Shown piece by piece: positions 37,101 through 45,789 of a DNA stretch of 64,000 bases. The stretch is taken from NCBI RefSeq assembly GCF_006715025.1, contig NZ_VFMK01000001.1, positions 1,488,001 to 1,552,000 of the forward strand, read 5' to 3'. A program made the position numbers and the translations under genes. Below the pieces are notes generated by a model that saw nothing but the letters and a program-made list of their open reading frames with translations, did not search any database and was not told where the DNA came from. This DNA comes from Serratia fonticola. Its GTDB lineage: Bacteria; Pseudomonadota; Gammaproteobacteria; Enterobacterales; Enterobacteriaceae. Numbering within the stretch: position 1 is the first letter of the stretch; each line of letters begins with the position of its first letter.

Positions 37101-38729
37101 TCGGAAGTTATAAAAGATGGCCAGGTTCTGGATACCCTGAGTATCGATCTGAAGGTGTTGGACGATAACTGGTCGGTGCCACGGCAACGGGATATCCGGT
37201 TACATGCTGGCAGCAATAATCTTAATCTTCCCACCGCAGCCAATGATATCCGTCTGCGTATCAATGGTGATGCGCAATCGCTGTTCCGTAGCAACCTTGA
37301 CGATCTGATCAGTGAACCGTTTGGCGGTGTGATCAACACAGCCAGTCGGCTGTTGCCGTTGAGCCTTGCCTATAACATGCTGGCAAAAGAGGACTCGCTG
37401 CGTGGTAATACCTTGCGGCAAATCCTGCAGAATAATCGCCAACGCTTGATGCAGATGGCAGGGCCAGGGGCAAAATTCACCTGGTGGGGAGATGACGGTG
37501 ATCCTGATGCTTTCATGACCGCCTATGCCTATTACGCAGACTGGTATGCCAGCAAAGCGTTGGGGGTGACCTTACCGCCGGAACATTGGCAGCGGTTGCT
37601 GGATGTTTATGCCCAGCAGGCTGACGATATGCCAATGTTGCATCGCGCTCTGTTACTGTCGTTTGCCCAAGATATGCAACTGCCGGTCACCAGCCTGTTA
37701 CAGGGGCTGGCGCAGTCATTGGCAAATGCCCACCCGGTTGAGGGCGTTGCACTGGCGGAATATGACAGCCTGGTGATGTCAACTCCTGGTTCAAAGCTTG
37801 GGCTGGCGGTCGCGCGGGTGCTCACCTATTCGATGTTACAACAGATCCCCGGTTATCAACTCAATGATCAGGAATCGCAGGCGTTGCAGCAAAGTCTGCA
37901 ATTCATCGCTTATAGCCAGCACCCCTTTGCCTATGCAGCGATCTGGCGTACTCGTGGTGCAGATGCTGCGCAAGTTGCCTGGCTGCTCCCTCAACTGATG
38001 CCATCACAGCCGGGGCCTGAGCGTGCGTTGGCCTTGACCTGGCTGTACGGTTTGCTGGGCAATACTTCACAGCCGATCGCGTTTGACCCAGGTGCGGGAT
38101 GGCGGTCGTCAGAAGGAACCCTCGGTGAACGCTACTGGCAATGGTCAGGCCAAGGGCCGGTACAGCCTCTTGAGCTTCCAGCCAATCTGGAGAAGCCCAT
38201 TGATGCCTCAATCAACTTCAGTCTGCCACTCACCGCGGTGGGTCCTGATACGGCTGAAGAACCGTTGCCGGTTGAAATCAGCCATCGGTTGCTGAAGTTG
38301 GTCCCTGGTGAAAAAGCCTTTGAATTCAACGTACAGCCCGTTGCTCAGAATGAAGCCCTCTCCAGTGATGTGCTTTATCTGGATGAGGTGACGCTCACCA
38401 ACAACGGTTCAGTACCGCTACGTTACCTGCAACTTGAGGTTCCACTGCCGCCAGGGGCAGACGTTGAACGCACGACCTGGGGGATCATGGTTTCTGGGCT
38501 AACTGGCGATAATGGTGTGCCGCTTGAAAAGGCACGTAATGAAATGGGCCAACTTTCTTATATGGTGCCGGTTAATGAACTGGGAGAGAGTAAGGTCTAT
38601 CGGCATCTGGTTCGCTTCTCGCAAAAAGGGACGTTCCTGTTGCCACCGATGCGCCTTTCGCGGATGTATGCACCGCAGGAAGCCGTAACCGAAGGCGCTA
38701 GCGGTCCGAAGGCCGTGACGGTGAAATGA
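34158..38729 (+). CDS. yfaS: YfaS-like bacterial alpha-2-macroglobulin without thioester
   Basis: A 1523-residue exported protein. The start at ATG 34158 overlaps the yfaT stop and gives a good signal peptide (GMAFLFPLTHAQA). It contains MG domains, the YRPGDWVEVKLLGRE segment near residue 340, the A2M domain hallmark RWRITVRAQNQQGQVG, and a C-terminal receptor-like region. At the place where thioester macroglobulins have YGCxEQ, this protein reads EPFGGVINTASRLLPL, so the thioester cysteine is absent, as in other YfaS proteins. It is thought to trap proteases in the envelope. It overlaps yfaQ by four bases. Confidence 0.88.
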   Translation: MNRFLRQCGNILLGMAFLFPLTHAQAEDALPASHYAIPKQSFFLLSDSTFGSDEVAKVRLEAPGRDYRRFEAEQYGGVDIRLYRINQPLEFLKKQKNLHRIMLEGQYQGEGLSNTLSYLWDNWYGKSRRVMQRTFSLDTRQEVTSALPELKIGEALTAPSKFVVQPQFAPLKNLPLISQFRYPLWDAQPIQPPAQVKMEGSSSRFIEPQPGNVYIPLGKLKPGLYLVEALIGSYRATTVVFIANTVALSKISSNELLVWTANRHDGQAAGGSKILWSDGLGILNNGQTDKNGLLSLQHIAPERSYLLGEDSEGGVFVSENFYYDSEIYDTKLYAFTDRPLYRPGDWVEVKLLGREFKNALDSVAIKSAPLTLSVLDANGSLLQTLNLSIESKSGAQARFQLPENAVAGGYELRSTYNNQVYSSSFRVASYLKPHFEISLAMEKNDFRTNEPVTGDVVLLYPDGKPVANARLDLSLYSQQLSMVSNDLQYQGKFPVELKTAQLTTDSKGRARLELPAVDKPSRYLLTLFASDGAAYRVKTTREILIERGASRYELTAAKRFSQAGEEVTFSYRNVQGHGETPATYEWLRLEDRQLMTAPLQAEAKPFSITFEKPGTYRVTLRSEQGMILGATSHAVSGPGEKAVPGSVEIVMDKTQYQVGDVAQALITFPESIEHALLTLERDRVEKIALLTRGAEWIKLQRLNDTQYLARIPVQENFAPNLTFSVLYSKGGQYSFQNAGIKVSTPSIDIGIKTDKTVYLPGDTVSVALDTQFAGKPVAAHLTVSVVDEMIYALQPEIAPSIDQFFYHPRRNNVRTSASLSFIAYDLALPGSLTAPGKANRSDRSVKVLERPRREDVDTAAWQPDIVTDANGKATFSFRMPDSLTRWRITVRAQNQQGQVGQKQAAIRSEKPLYLKWSGATQFRNGDRPLPGLFIFSQDKQSAPVELRTQYGNQTLTQSVTLHEGANYVSQPVEAIHSGRWISEVIKDGQVLDTLSIDLKVLDDNWSVPRQRDIRLHAGSNNLNLPTAANDIRLRINGDAQSLFRSNLDDLISEPFGGVINTASRLLPLSLAYNMLAKEDSLRGNTLRQILQNNRQRLMQMAGPGAKFTWWGDDGDPDAFMTAYAYYADWYASKALGVTLPPEHWQRLLDVYAQQADDMPMLHRALLLSFAQDMQLPVTSLLQGLAQSLANAHPVEGVALAEYDSLVMSTPGSKLGLAVARVLTYSMLQQIPGYQLNDQESQALQQSLQFIAYSQHPFAYAAIWRTRGADAAQVAWLLPQLMPSQPGPERALALTWLYGLLGNTSQPIAFDPGAGWRSSEGTLGERYWQWSGQGPVQPLELPANLEKPIDASINFSLPLTAVGPDTAEEPLPVEISHRLLKLVPGEKAFEFNVQPVAQNEALSSDVLYLDEVTLTNNGSVPLRYLQLEVPLPPGADVERTTWGIMVSGLTGDNGVPLEKARNEMGQLSYMVPVNELGESKVYRHLVRFSQKGTFLLPPMRLSRMYAPQEAVTEGASGPKAVTVK

Positions 38730-40369
38730 TGCGGCGCTGGTGGTGGTTGCTGATACTCCCTGCGTTTGCTTTTGGGGCAGAACCCGGGCTGCAAGTTGCG
38801 CTACGGCAGGGGCAGGAAAACCAGTTGCTGATCCTGAGTCAGGATCGGCAACTTGCCCAACACCCTCTGCCAGCTACGCTGACGACTCCGTTAGGCAGTC
38901 TTTGGAAGCTTTTGGTCTATGCCTACCTGGTTGATACGCAGCAGCATGAAGCGGATTACCTTTGCAATGGTAGTCAGCCACAGGAGGAGATTTACTGCTG
39001 TGAGGTAGGCAAAAAAGTGACCCGAGACCGGGCGTTGGTGCAGTCCTGCGGTCTCTATTTCAGCCCTGCACGCTTGCAGTTGGATCCTCAGCAATGGGCC
39101 GATTATTGGCAAAGGCGGCAAAGCCCTGGTTGGTTGCAGGATTTGCAACAGCTACAACCCGATAAGCGGATACCCGTCGCCGAACTGTTGGATATTTTGT
39201 CCACGTTACCGGGCCAGCAACAGGCGCGTAAGGTGTTGCTGGATGTGTTATTGCCTACCGAAAGTAAATTGATAGGGGCGCTAGGAAGCCGGCTGCGGAT
39301 AAAAACCTGGAGCTGGCGGGATGAGCATGACCATGAAATGCGTCAAGGCGGGTTTGCAGGGTGGTTGATAGATGGTACGCCGGTATGGGCACAAGGTCCT
39401 GGGACCAGTAAAACGGTGCTGCAAAATTATGCCAGCGTGCTTAATACGGTTCTACCGCAAGCACAACCTGTGGATCCGCTGGGTTGTGTGGTGGTGAAAA
39501 TGTTTGATCGTTATCCCATCGTGGCGGTGCGCCGCAGCGGTGAGCAACAACCGGTTAAGGCTGGGGGATTACGCGGGCGCTATCAGGTTGAATTCAGCAA
39601 GGGTAATCGCCTGGACATCGAGAGCCAGGGGGAGCTTTTTCTACGTGCGGAGCAGGGACAACTGACGTTAACCGCTCGCCTTGAGCGGGAGGAGTATGTG
39701 GCCAGGGTATTGCAGCGAGAGGCAGCGGCTCAGCCACGCGAAGCCGCTAAAGCCTTGGCGGTGGCTATTCGTAGTTATCTGCTGCAAAACGCAACGCGTG
39801 AGGAGGCGTGCCTGACGATCGCTGACAGCAGTGCCAGCCAGCGAGTGGCCCCTGAACCCGCAACGGCAGCGGCGCGTGAGGTAGCGGCCTGGAGTAGCGA
39901 CTTGGTATTGGCTGGTGCGCCTGTGACTTATCATCTCGATCAGGCCGCGACTAACCGTTTGTCCTGGCAACAGGCGGTGTCTCAGGCTCAGCAGGGCATG
40001 CGCTATGATGCCATTCTGGCGCATGCCTACCCACGGGCCAACCTGGGACGTTGGGATAAACCGGAAGTGTTATGTCAGGCCATGCCGGAGGCAGAAGGCT
40101 GGTTAATCGCCCAACAGAAACGCTGGCGTGAAATCCTTAATAGCCAGCCGGGTTATGCAACCCTGCGGCAATTCACCGTATGCCGTTTACTCTCAGGCAA
40201 GCCTCATGTCGATCGTATGTACAACCGTATCTACGTGCGCGATTTTTACTCACTACAAGATCGGTTGGATTTGACTCATGAATATTTACACTTGGCTTTT
40301 GCTGCCCATCCTAATGGTCAGGATGAAGAGTATGTCGAGCAACTTGCCCGCCATCTCTTGCTGGAATAA
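38726..40369 (+). CDS. yfaQ: YfaQ-like DUF2300 protein with PBP-like and SpoIID-like segments
   Basis: A 547-residue exported protein (signal RRWWWLLILPAFAFGAE). Residues near 58-61 read SLWK in PLGSLWKLLVYAYL, the SxxK pattern of penicillin-binding proteins. Later, EEYVARVLQREAAAQ and REAAKALAVAIRSYLL resemble SpoIID-type peptidoglycan hydrolases, with paired cysteines (EEACLTIADSS, TVCRLLSG). Family annotation is DUF2300, without known function. The ending LTHEYLHLAFAAHPNGQDEEYVEQL looks like a metal-binding HExxH-type helix. Confidence 0.8.
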   Translation: MMRRWWWLLILPAFAFGAEPGLQVALRQGQENQLLILSQDRQLAQHPLPATLTTPLGSLWKLLVYAYLVDTQQHEADYLCNGSQPQEEIYCCEVGKKVTRDRALVQSCGLYFSPARLQLDPQQWADYWQRRQSPGWLQDLQQLQPDKRIPVAELLDILSTLPGQQQARKVLLDVLLPTESKLIGALGSRLRIKTWSWRDEHDHEMRQGGFAGWLIDGTPVWAQGPGTSKTVLQNYASVLNTVLPQAQPVDPLGCVVVKMFDRYPIVAVRRSGEQQPVKAGGLRGRYQVEFSKGNRLDIESQGELFLRAEQGQLTLTARLEREEYVARVLQREAAAQPREAAKALAVAIRSYLLQNATREEACLTIADSSASQRVAPEPATAAAREVAAWSSDLVLAGAPVTYHLDQAATNRLSWQQAVSQAQQGMRYDAILAHAYPRANLGRWDKPEVLCQAMPEAEGWLIAQQKRWREILNSQPGYATLRQFTVCRLLSGKPHVDRMYNRIYVRDFYSLQDRLDLTHEYLHLAFAAHPNGQDEEYVEQLARHLLLE

Positions 40370-40413
40370 GGACGAAGCTACCAAAGCTTCACTAAAAGAA
40401 TCAGGAAAATACC

Positions 40414-41217
40414 ATGATTATTAGTCGGTTATGGGGTATGGGCTCATTGTTATTCATCGCTGCTGCTACTTCGGTATTGGCGCAGCCCCGGGTTGATATT
40501 GATACACCGCTTGCCGGGTGGCATGACACTTCTGGTGAGGGTGCAGACTTCTCCCAGCAGGTGAATTATCCTGCATCGTCGGTAAATTCGCCGGCGACTC
40601 AAGCGGCGCAGGCGCTTATTCGTGGCCAGATTAAAGACTTTCCCAAGCCGGATGGAAAGTCCAGGCAGGAGCCGGGGCGTCTGATCGTCAATGGCGTCAG
40701 TATGCCGTTAAAAATTCAGGATGATGGCAGTTTTAGCCGCCCGTATATCTTCCCACAGGGCAGTAATAGTGTTGAGGTTCGCAGTCCGGACCGAGTGGCG
40801 AAACACCGTACCCAGTTTTATGCTCAGAGAGGTAACGGGGCGATCCCCGCTCGCTTGCGAGTTGTGCTCGCATGGGATACGGATAATACCGATCTCGATC
40901 TGCATGTAGTGACTCCTGATGGTGGGCATGCCTGGTATGGTGGCCGGCAGTTATCTAATGGTGGGGCGCTGGATGTGGATGTGACCACCGGTTACGGCCC
41001 TGAAATCTTCTCTTCACCCGCGCCCGAGAACGGCCAGTATCTGCTCTATGTAAACTATTATGGTGGTCGAGGTGAAGATATTCTGACCACGGCGCAGATC
41101 ACCATTGTGACGGAAGAAGGCACCATCAATGAGAAGCAAGAAACGGTGATTGTCCCGATGCGTAATCCAGGCGAACTCACTTTGGTTAAAGCGTTCAGTT
41201 ATTCGAGCCGGGGTTAG
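40414..41217 (+). CDS. yfaP: YfaP-like DUF2135 protein
   Basis: A 267-residue exported protein with a signal peptide (LLFIAAATSVLA). It ends with a DUF2135 domain whose acidic block DTDNTDLDLHVVTPDG is typical, followed by GGALDVDVTTGYGPE and YVNYYGG, a beta-sandwich pattern that probably binds calcium. It closes the yfa operon, 44 bases after yfaQ. Its partner in the macroglobulin system is not known. Confidence 0.84.
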   Translation: MIISRLWGMGSLLFIAAATSVLAQPRVDIDTPLAGWHDTSGEGADFSQQVNYPASSVNSPATQAAQALIRGQIKDFPKPDGKSRQEPGRLIVNGVSMPLKIQDDGSFSRPYIFPQGSNSVEVRSPDRVAKHRTQFYAQRGNGAIPARLRVVLAWDTDNTDLDLHVVTPDGGHAWYGGRQLSNGGALDVDVTTGYGPEIFSSPAPENGQYLLYVNYYGGRGEDILTTAQITIVTEEGTINEKQETVIVPMRNPGELTLVKAFSYSSRG

Positions 41218-41781
41218 GCTGAAAACGGTGGTTTAAGGTGTTAACGGTTTTACCCAATTCGCTCAATGATATTTTCTTAATGAATTTCGTTGGGTAATGT
41301 TTTCATTTTATCCAGGGTTAAGGCGTTGTTCCTGAAGTGCTTTCCATATCGGCCACACCCTCAGCGCCGCTTTTTTTGTGCGTCAGAGTGGCGTGACCAA
41401 TGCCGGCTTACTCAACCGGCCTGATTAGGTCAGTTCAATGGCGTCAGGAACGGCGCGGTGGATTGATAAGCTCAGTATCCATATACTGATACTCATCGGG
41501 AATATCGAGAACATGCAGGGGTTTATGAGCCAACAGGCGGCGATACTCAGCCACCAGGCGGTTTTTATGCTTCTGTTCCATCACAAAAATCATATCGACC
41601 CACGGCAATATCAAACGTCCTACGTTGTTATGTTCCTGAAGTCACCTGGCCAAGTCTGACTGTTTCACCCCCAAACATTTTGCGACTATTCTGCATCCTT
41701 CGTGAGGGGCATCAGTGGTACAGTGGCGCGATTTTTATTCAATATGATGTTTTTTGAGCTGTCGACCACTGAGGTGTGAAT
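41218..41781. other. Intergenic region after the yfa operon
   Basis: About 560 bases. Near 41257-41297 TTACCCAA and TTGGGTAA form a long imperfect hairpin that may end yfa transcription. The remnant phosphatase at 41444-41641 takes up most of the rest. Confidence 0.4.
41444..41641 (-). pseudogene. C-terminal remnant of a low-molecular-weight protein tyrosine phosphatase
   Basis: On the minus strand this frame reads VDMIFVMEQKHKNRL, then HKPLHVLDIPDEYQYMDTEL, followed by a stop. This is the C-terminal half of the low-molecular-weight phosphotyrosine phosphatase family, including the conserved aspartate-proline-like DIPDEY loop. The N-terminal CxxNxxRS catalytic loop is missing; a stop precedes the fragment. 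It is a scar of a lost gene. Confidence 0.68.
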
Positions 41782-42003
41782 ATGAGTAAGTTAATTGCAG
41801 CAGGGCTATTGGCCGCTTTATTGTCTGGATGTGCCACTAATTCGCCTTGCGTGCCTGTCTATGACGATCAGGGCCGCCTGGTTCACACCAATACCTGTAT
41901 GAAAGGGACAACCCAGGATAATTGGGAAACGGCCGGAGCGATTGCTGGCGGTGCTGCCGCGGTAGCGGGCCTGACATTAGGTATTATCGCGTTAACCAAA
42001 TAA
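41782..42003 (+). CDS. Small lipoprotein with glycine-zipper-like helix
   Basis: A 73-residue protein from ATG 41782, with GAGGTG five bases upstream. The lipobox is LLSGC, so the mature protein starts at Cys18 with ATNSP, which favours outer-membrane sorting. The C-terminal helix GAIAGGAAAVAGLTLGIIAL resembles a glycine zipper. No function can be assigned. Confidence 0.75.
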   Translation: MSKLIAAGLLAALLSGCATNSPCVPVYDDQGRLVHTNTCMKGTTQDNWETAGAIAGGAAAVAGLTLGIIALTK

Positions 42004-42017
42004 TGATTTGAGAGCGT

Positions 42018-42057
42018 GGGGCGTGGCATGTGCATGAAGCGATACATGCTGCGCCCC
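42018..42057. terminator. Bidirectional hairpin
   Basis: GGGGCG and CGCCCC, with further pairing of GGCATGT to ACATGCT, form a 14-bp stem with two mismatches between convergent genes. Confidence 0.55.
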
Positions 42058-42064
42058 TGCCGCG

Positions 42065-42439
42065 TTATTGCTGCTGAGCCAGCTTGTTGCTGTCACAACC
42101 GGTGCTCTTACACTCACGCTCTACACTTTTCAGAAAATTTATTCGGCTTTGCATGGTGTCGTTCGAGCAGGAGACATTAATCCTTGAGCCATCACTGCAC
42201 GCGTTATCCCGGCTTTTCAACCACTGAATCTGCGACTGCTTTAACGTCTGTTTCTGCTGTTGATTCAACAGAGCCATGACCTTCTTGTATTGAACATTGA
42301 TTTCCTGGTCCAACTGCACCATTTCCAATGCAGCACAATAGGTTTTGTCATAGGCAGTACGCGGGTTGTCACAGCCGCCAGCCAGTGCGCTGGCAGAAGC
42401 CAACAGCAGTGAACATCCCAAGATTGTTTTTTTAAACAC
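42065..42439 (-). CDS. LprI-like (DUF1311) exported protein
   Basis: A 124-residue protein. The start is GTG 42439, after GGGAGAAG; the longer frame upstream is not convincing. A signal peptide (FKKTILGCSLLLASASALA) precedes the mature part. Four or more cysteines and the pattern CDNPRTAYDKTYCAALEMVQLD, then QWLKSRDNACSDG, fit the LprI/DUF1311 family, some of which inhibit lysozyme. It stands alone on the minus strand. Confidence 0.8.
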   Translation of the reverse strand: MFKKTILGCSLLLASASALAGGCDNPRTAYDKTYCAALEMVQLDQEINVQYKKVMALLNQQQKQTLKQSQIQWLKSRDNACSDGSRINVSCSNDTMQSRINFLKSVERECKSTGCDSNKLAQQQ

Positions 42440-42656
42440 GTTGCACTTCTCCCTGTTTGATTTTAACCCGCACAGGGTAAACCAAAGGCGGGTTTTACAA
42501 TAGCCTGGTGAATATGCCGTGGGGAGTTGTTCACATAAAAAGGCGAGGCTAATAACGGCATTTTTTAACCGACATATTCCGGCCTGGCACACCTGGGCGC
42601 ACTCAGGTGGCTTATGCGGCGGCGACGCCATCGCTAATATCTGGCTTTATCGACAG

Positions 42657-42688
42657 TCAGGCCCTCTTTATGGCTAAAGAGGACCTGA
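42657..42688 (-). terminator. Hairpin after the RND pump gene
   Basis: TCAGG-CCTCTTTA pairs with TAAAGAGG-CCTGA (one mismatch) 15 bases past the pump stop codon. No strong T-run follows. Confidence 0.5.
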
Positions 42689-42702
42689 TCAGGCGAGAGG
42701 CG

Positions 42703-45700
42703 TCAGGCTTCGACTTCCGTTTCAGTCGGCCCCTTTTTCTTGTCGGAATTCATGCAACTGTAGATCACCGGCAGTACCAGCAGCGTCAGCACGGTGGCAA
42801 AACCCAGCCCGAACATGATCACTACCGCCATACTCTGGAAAAAAGCATCGCTAAGCAACGGAGCCAAACCCAGTACGGTGGTAAAGGCTGTCAGCAGTAT
42901 CGGGCGTAAACGTGAAGTTGATGCGTCGATAATGGCTTCCAGGATCGGTTTTTCCTGCCGCTGCAGGCTAATTTCTTCCACCAGCACAATGCCGTTACGG
43001 ATCAGCATGCCGCTCAAGCTCAACAGGCCAATCAGTGCCATAAAGCCAAACGGGATACCGGTCAACAAAAAGCCTAAGGTTACCCCGATCAATGCCAGTG
43101 GTATGGTCAGCCAAATTGCCACGGCGTTTTTCAGCGAGCTGAACATCAGTATGGTGATGATGAACATGATCACAAAGGCTACCGGCAGACTGGTGAACAA
43201 CCCTGCCTGGGCCTCCTTGGTACTTTCATAGTCACCTCCCCAATGCAGCTCATAACCACGCGGCAGTTGAATGGCATCAATGCCTGGTTTAATCCGTTGT
43301 AACAGCTCGGCGGAGGTTTCGCCGCTCTGCGAACTGGGATCTGACTGTACCGTTAACGTGCGTTTACGATCGCGGCGCATGATCAGCGGATCTTCCCACT
43401 CGGTGGAGAAACCGTTGACGACATTGTCGATGGGAATAAACGCCTGCCGCGCCTGACTCCAGATCATCACGTCGTTCAGCCTTTCTGCATTCAGCCGTTC
43501 GGAGTCTGGTGTTCTTAGTACGATCGGCATTAACCGCGTACCATCGCGGTAAAGGCCTACGGTAATACCGCCAAAGCTCATGCGCAGCGCACTGTCGATT
43601 TCACGTTTATCAACGCCGAGTTCACGGCCAAGATAATCCGAGAACTGTGGGCGAATCACTTTGGTTCGCTCTTGCCAGTCATGCATTACGCCATCGGCAT
43701 TGGGATCGGAACTGGCGATCTTTTCTGCCTTGGCGGCCAGCGAACGCAGTACATTCGGATCCGGGCCGATAAAGCGCGCTTCAATCGAACTGTTATTTGA
43801 AGGGCCGAACATAATACGTTTGCCCTGTGCGTTGACCTGCGGAAAATTATTGCGCACATAGCTTTCTATCTGGCCGATCATGTCTGGGATCTGATTTAGC
43901 TGCTTGGCCCGTACCATCACCTGCGCATAGTTGGAATATTGTCGCTGGGCGTTATAGGTAAGCATAAAGCGCATTGCCCCTTGACCAATCGTGACCATGG
44001 TATCGCTAACGCCGCTTTGCGCCTTGATATGCTGCTCAATCTGGGCGGCAATCTTCTCGGTATAGGCGATATCGGTGCCGTAGGGCAACCAAAGGTCGAC
44101 AAAGAAGATCGGCGTATTGGACGGTGGGAAGAAGCTTTGGCGAACGTTGCCAAAACCAATCACCGAGGCCACCATCAATCCGGCCAACACCACTAACGTC
44201 AGGGTGCGTTGGCGCAGCAGTTTAGCCAACAGGCTACGATAGACGCGGAACAGCCAGCCATCATAAGGCGTTTTAGCGGGCTCATCGGCTTTCGGTTCGG
44301 CAACTTTCTGCTTTTCAAACGCCCATTTGGTGAACACCGGGGTCAGCGTCAAGGCGGTGAACCAGCTTAGCATCAGCGAGATAAGCAGTACCTGGAACAA
44401 CGACTTACAGTATTCCCCGGTAGCGTCGTTTGACAGGCCGATCGGTGCAAATGCCAGGATGGCAATGATCGTCGCCCCCAGTAATGGGAACATGGTACGT
44501 TTAACGACGTTGGTAATGGCTTTAAGGGTATTTTCCCCCTGTTGTCGCCCAACCAGAACGCCCTCCACGATGACGATGGCGTTATCCACCAGCATACTCA
44601 GTGCGATCACCAATGCTCCAAGTGATACTCGCTGCAGTTCAATATTGAACAGCTTCATTATCAGCAGAGTACCCAGCACGTTTAATGCCAGTGAGGCGGC
44701 AATAACCAGCCCGCTGCGTACCCCCATGAAAATAAGCAGCGTGCCGACAACGATCAGCAATGCCAGCAGAAAGTTCGTGATGAAGCCGTTAACCGCGCCT
44801 TCTACTTCATGTGATTGATCGTAGAAGACGCTGATATCCATCCCGGCCGGGCGTTCAGCCTCCAGTTGAGCCAGGCGGGCTTTGACGGCATTGCCAACGA
44901 CAATCACATTGACGTTCGGCGCGAAAGACACGCCAATAGACAGGGCGGGCCGCCCATTGGCTCGATAGATATTGTTCGGTGAATGTGTCACGCCCTGGCT
45001 GATAGTGGCAATGTCGCGTAGATAAACGCTACGTGGGCTGCCGGGCTCGCTGATCAGCAGGTTGCCTAACTCCTGAACATTGTCGAATTCACCGGTGGGG
45101 TGCAGCCTGATCGATTCACTACCCACCAACAGATCGCCTGCGTTAGAGACGACGTTTTGCCGGCTCAACAGGTCGTAAAGCCGCTGGGGGATAATATTGG
45201 CGGCTGTCATCTGAGCGCGGGAGATTTCGATCTGTACCTCTTCAGGTATCACACCCACAATGCCAACTTTGCCTACGCCGGGCACCACAACCAGTTCGCG
45301 GCGTAGCAGCTCGGCAAAGTTGCGCAGCTCTTGGTTGCTGTAGCCATCGCCATACAGGGAGAAGAAAAAGCCATATACATCGCCAAAGTCATCGTTCACT
45401 ATCGGGGGGCTGGAGCCAGGCGGCAGACGCAGCGCGGCATCGCCAATGCGCCGCCGCAGGATATCCCAGATTTGTGGCAATTCAGCCGCGCCATATTCAG
45501 CACGGATATTGACGGTGATTTGCGATAGCCCGACGCTGGAAATAGACGTGACGTTGTCGATGTAAGGCAGTTGTTGAATGGCGTTTTCCAGCGGTAGAGT
45601 CACTTCCTCTTCAACTTGCTGAGCCGAAGCGCCATCATAGCGAGTCACTACCACCGCGGTTTTAATGGTAAAGGCCGGATCCTCCAGCCTGCCGATGTTC

Positions 45701-45789
45701 AGAAACGCCAGCACGCCGCCAACGCCCAGCAGCAAAATCGCCAGCCAGATACGGGTGCCGTTGTTGATAAAGTTCTCTGTCAGTTTCAT
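42703..45789 (-). CDS. RND (HAE1-type) efflux pump inner-membrane subunit
   Basis: A 1028-residue resistance-nodulation-division transporter with 12 membrane helices and two large periplasmic loops. In helix 4 the proton-relay region reads LVDNAIVIVEG, so only one of the two adjacent Asp of AcrB is present, as in several MFP-linked RND subgroups. Other motifs include GVKIVGV-like loops, FAPIGLSNDATGEY and GLAPLLSDAFFQSMAVVIMFGL. It shares TAATG with the adaptor gene upstream, so the two are co-translated. No outer-membrane channel gene is adjacent; TolC probably serves. Confidence 0.88.
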   Translation of the reverse strand: MKLTENFINNGTRIWLAILLLGVGGVLAFLNIGRLEDPAFTIKTAVVVTRYDGASAQQVEEEVTLPLENAIQQLPYIDNVTSISSVGLSQITVNIRAEYGAAELPQIWDILRRRIGDAALRLPPGSSPPIVNDDFGDVYGFFFSLYGDGYSNQELRNFAELLRRELVVVPGVGKVGIVGVIPEEVQIEISRAQMTAANIIPQRLYDLLSRQNVVSNAGDLLVGSESIRLHPTGEFDNVQELGNLLISEPGSPRSVYLRDIATISQGVTHSPNNIYRANGRPALSIGVSFAPNVNVIVVGNAVKARLAQLEAERPAGMDISVFYDQSHEVEGAVNGFITNFLLALLIVVGTLLIFMGVRSGLVIAASLALNVLGTLLIMKLFNIELQRVSLGALVIALSMLVDNAIVIVEGVLVGRQQGENTLKAITNVVKRTMFPLLGATIIAILAFAPIGLSNDATGEYCKSLFQVLLISLMLSWFTALTLTPVFTKWAFEKQKVAEPKADEPAKTPYDGWLFRVYRSLLAKLLRQRTLTLVVLAGLMVASVIGFGNVRQSFFPPSNTPIFFVDLWLPYGTDIAYTEKIAAQIEQHIKAQSGVSDTMVTIGQGAMRFMLTYNAQRQYSNYAQVMVRAKQLNQIPDMIGQIESYVRNNFPQVNAQGKRIMFGPSNNSSIEARFIGPDPNVLRSLAAKAEKIASSDPNADGVMHDWQERTKVIRPQFSDYLGRELGVDKREIDSALRMSFGGITVGLYRDGTRLMPIVLRTPDSERLNAERLNDVMIWSQARQAFIPIDNVVNGFSTEWEDPLIMRRDRKRTLTVQSDPSSQSGETSAELLQRIKPGIDAIQLPRGYELHWGGDYESTKEAQAGLFTSLPVAFVIMFIITILMFSSLKNAVAIWLTIPLALIGVTLGFLLTGIPFGFMALIGLLSLSGMLIRNGIVLVEEISLQRQEKPILEAIIDASTSRLRPILLTAFTTVLGLAPLLSDAFFQSMAVVIMFGLGFATVLTLLVLPVIYSCMNSDKKKGPTETEVEA

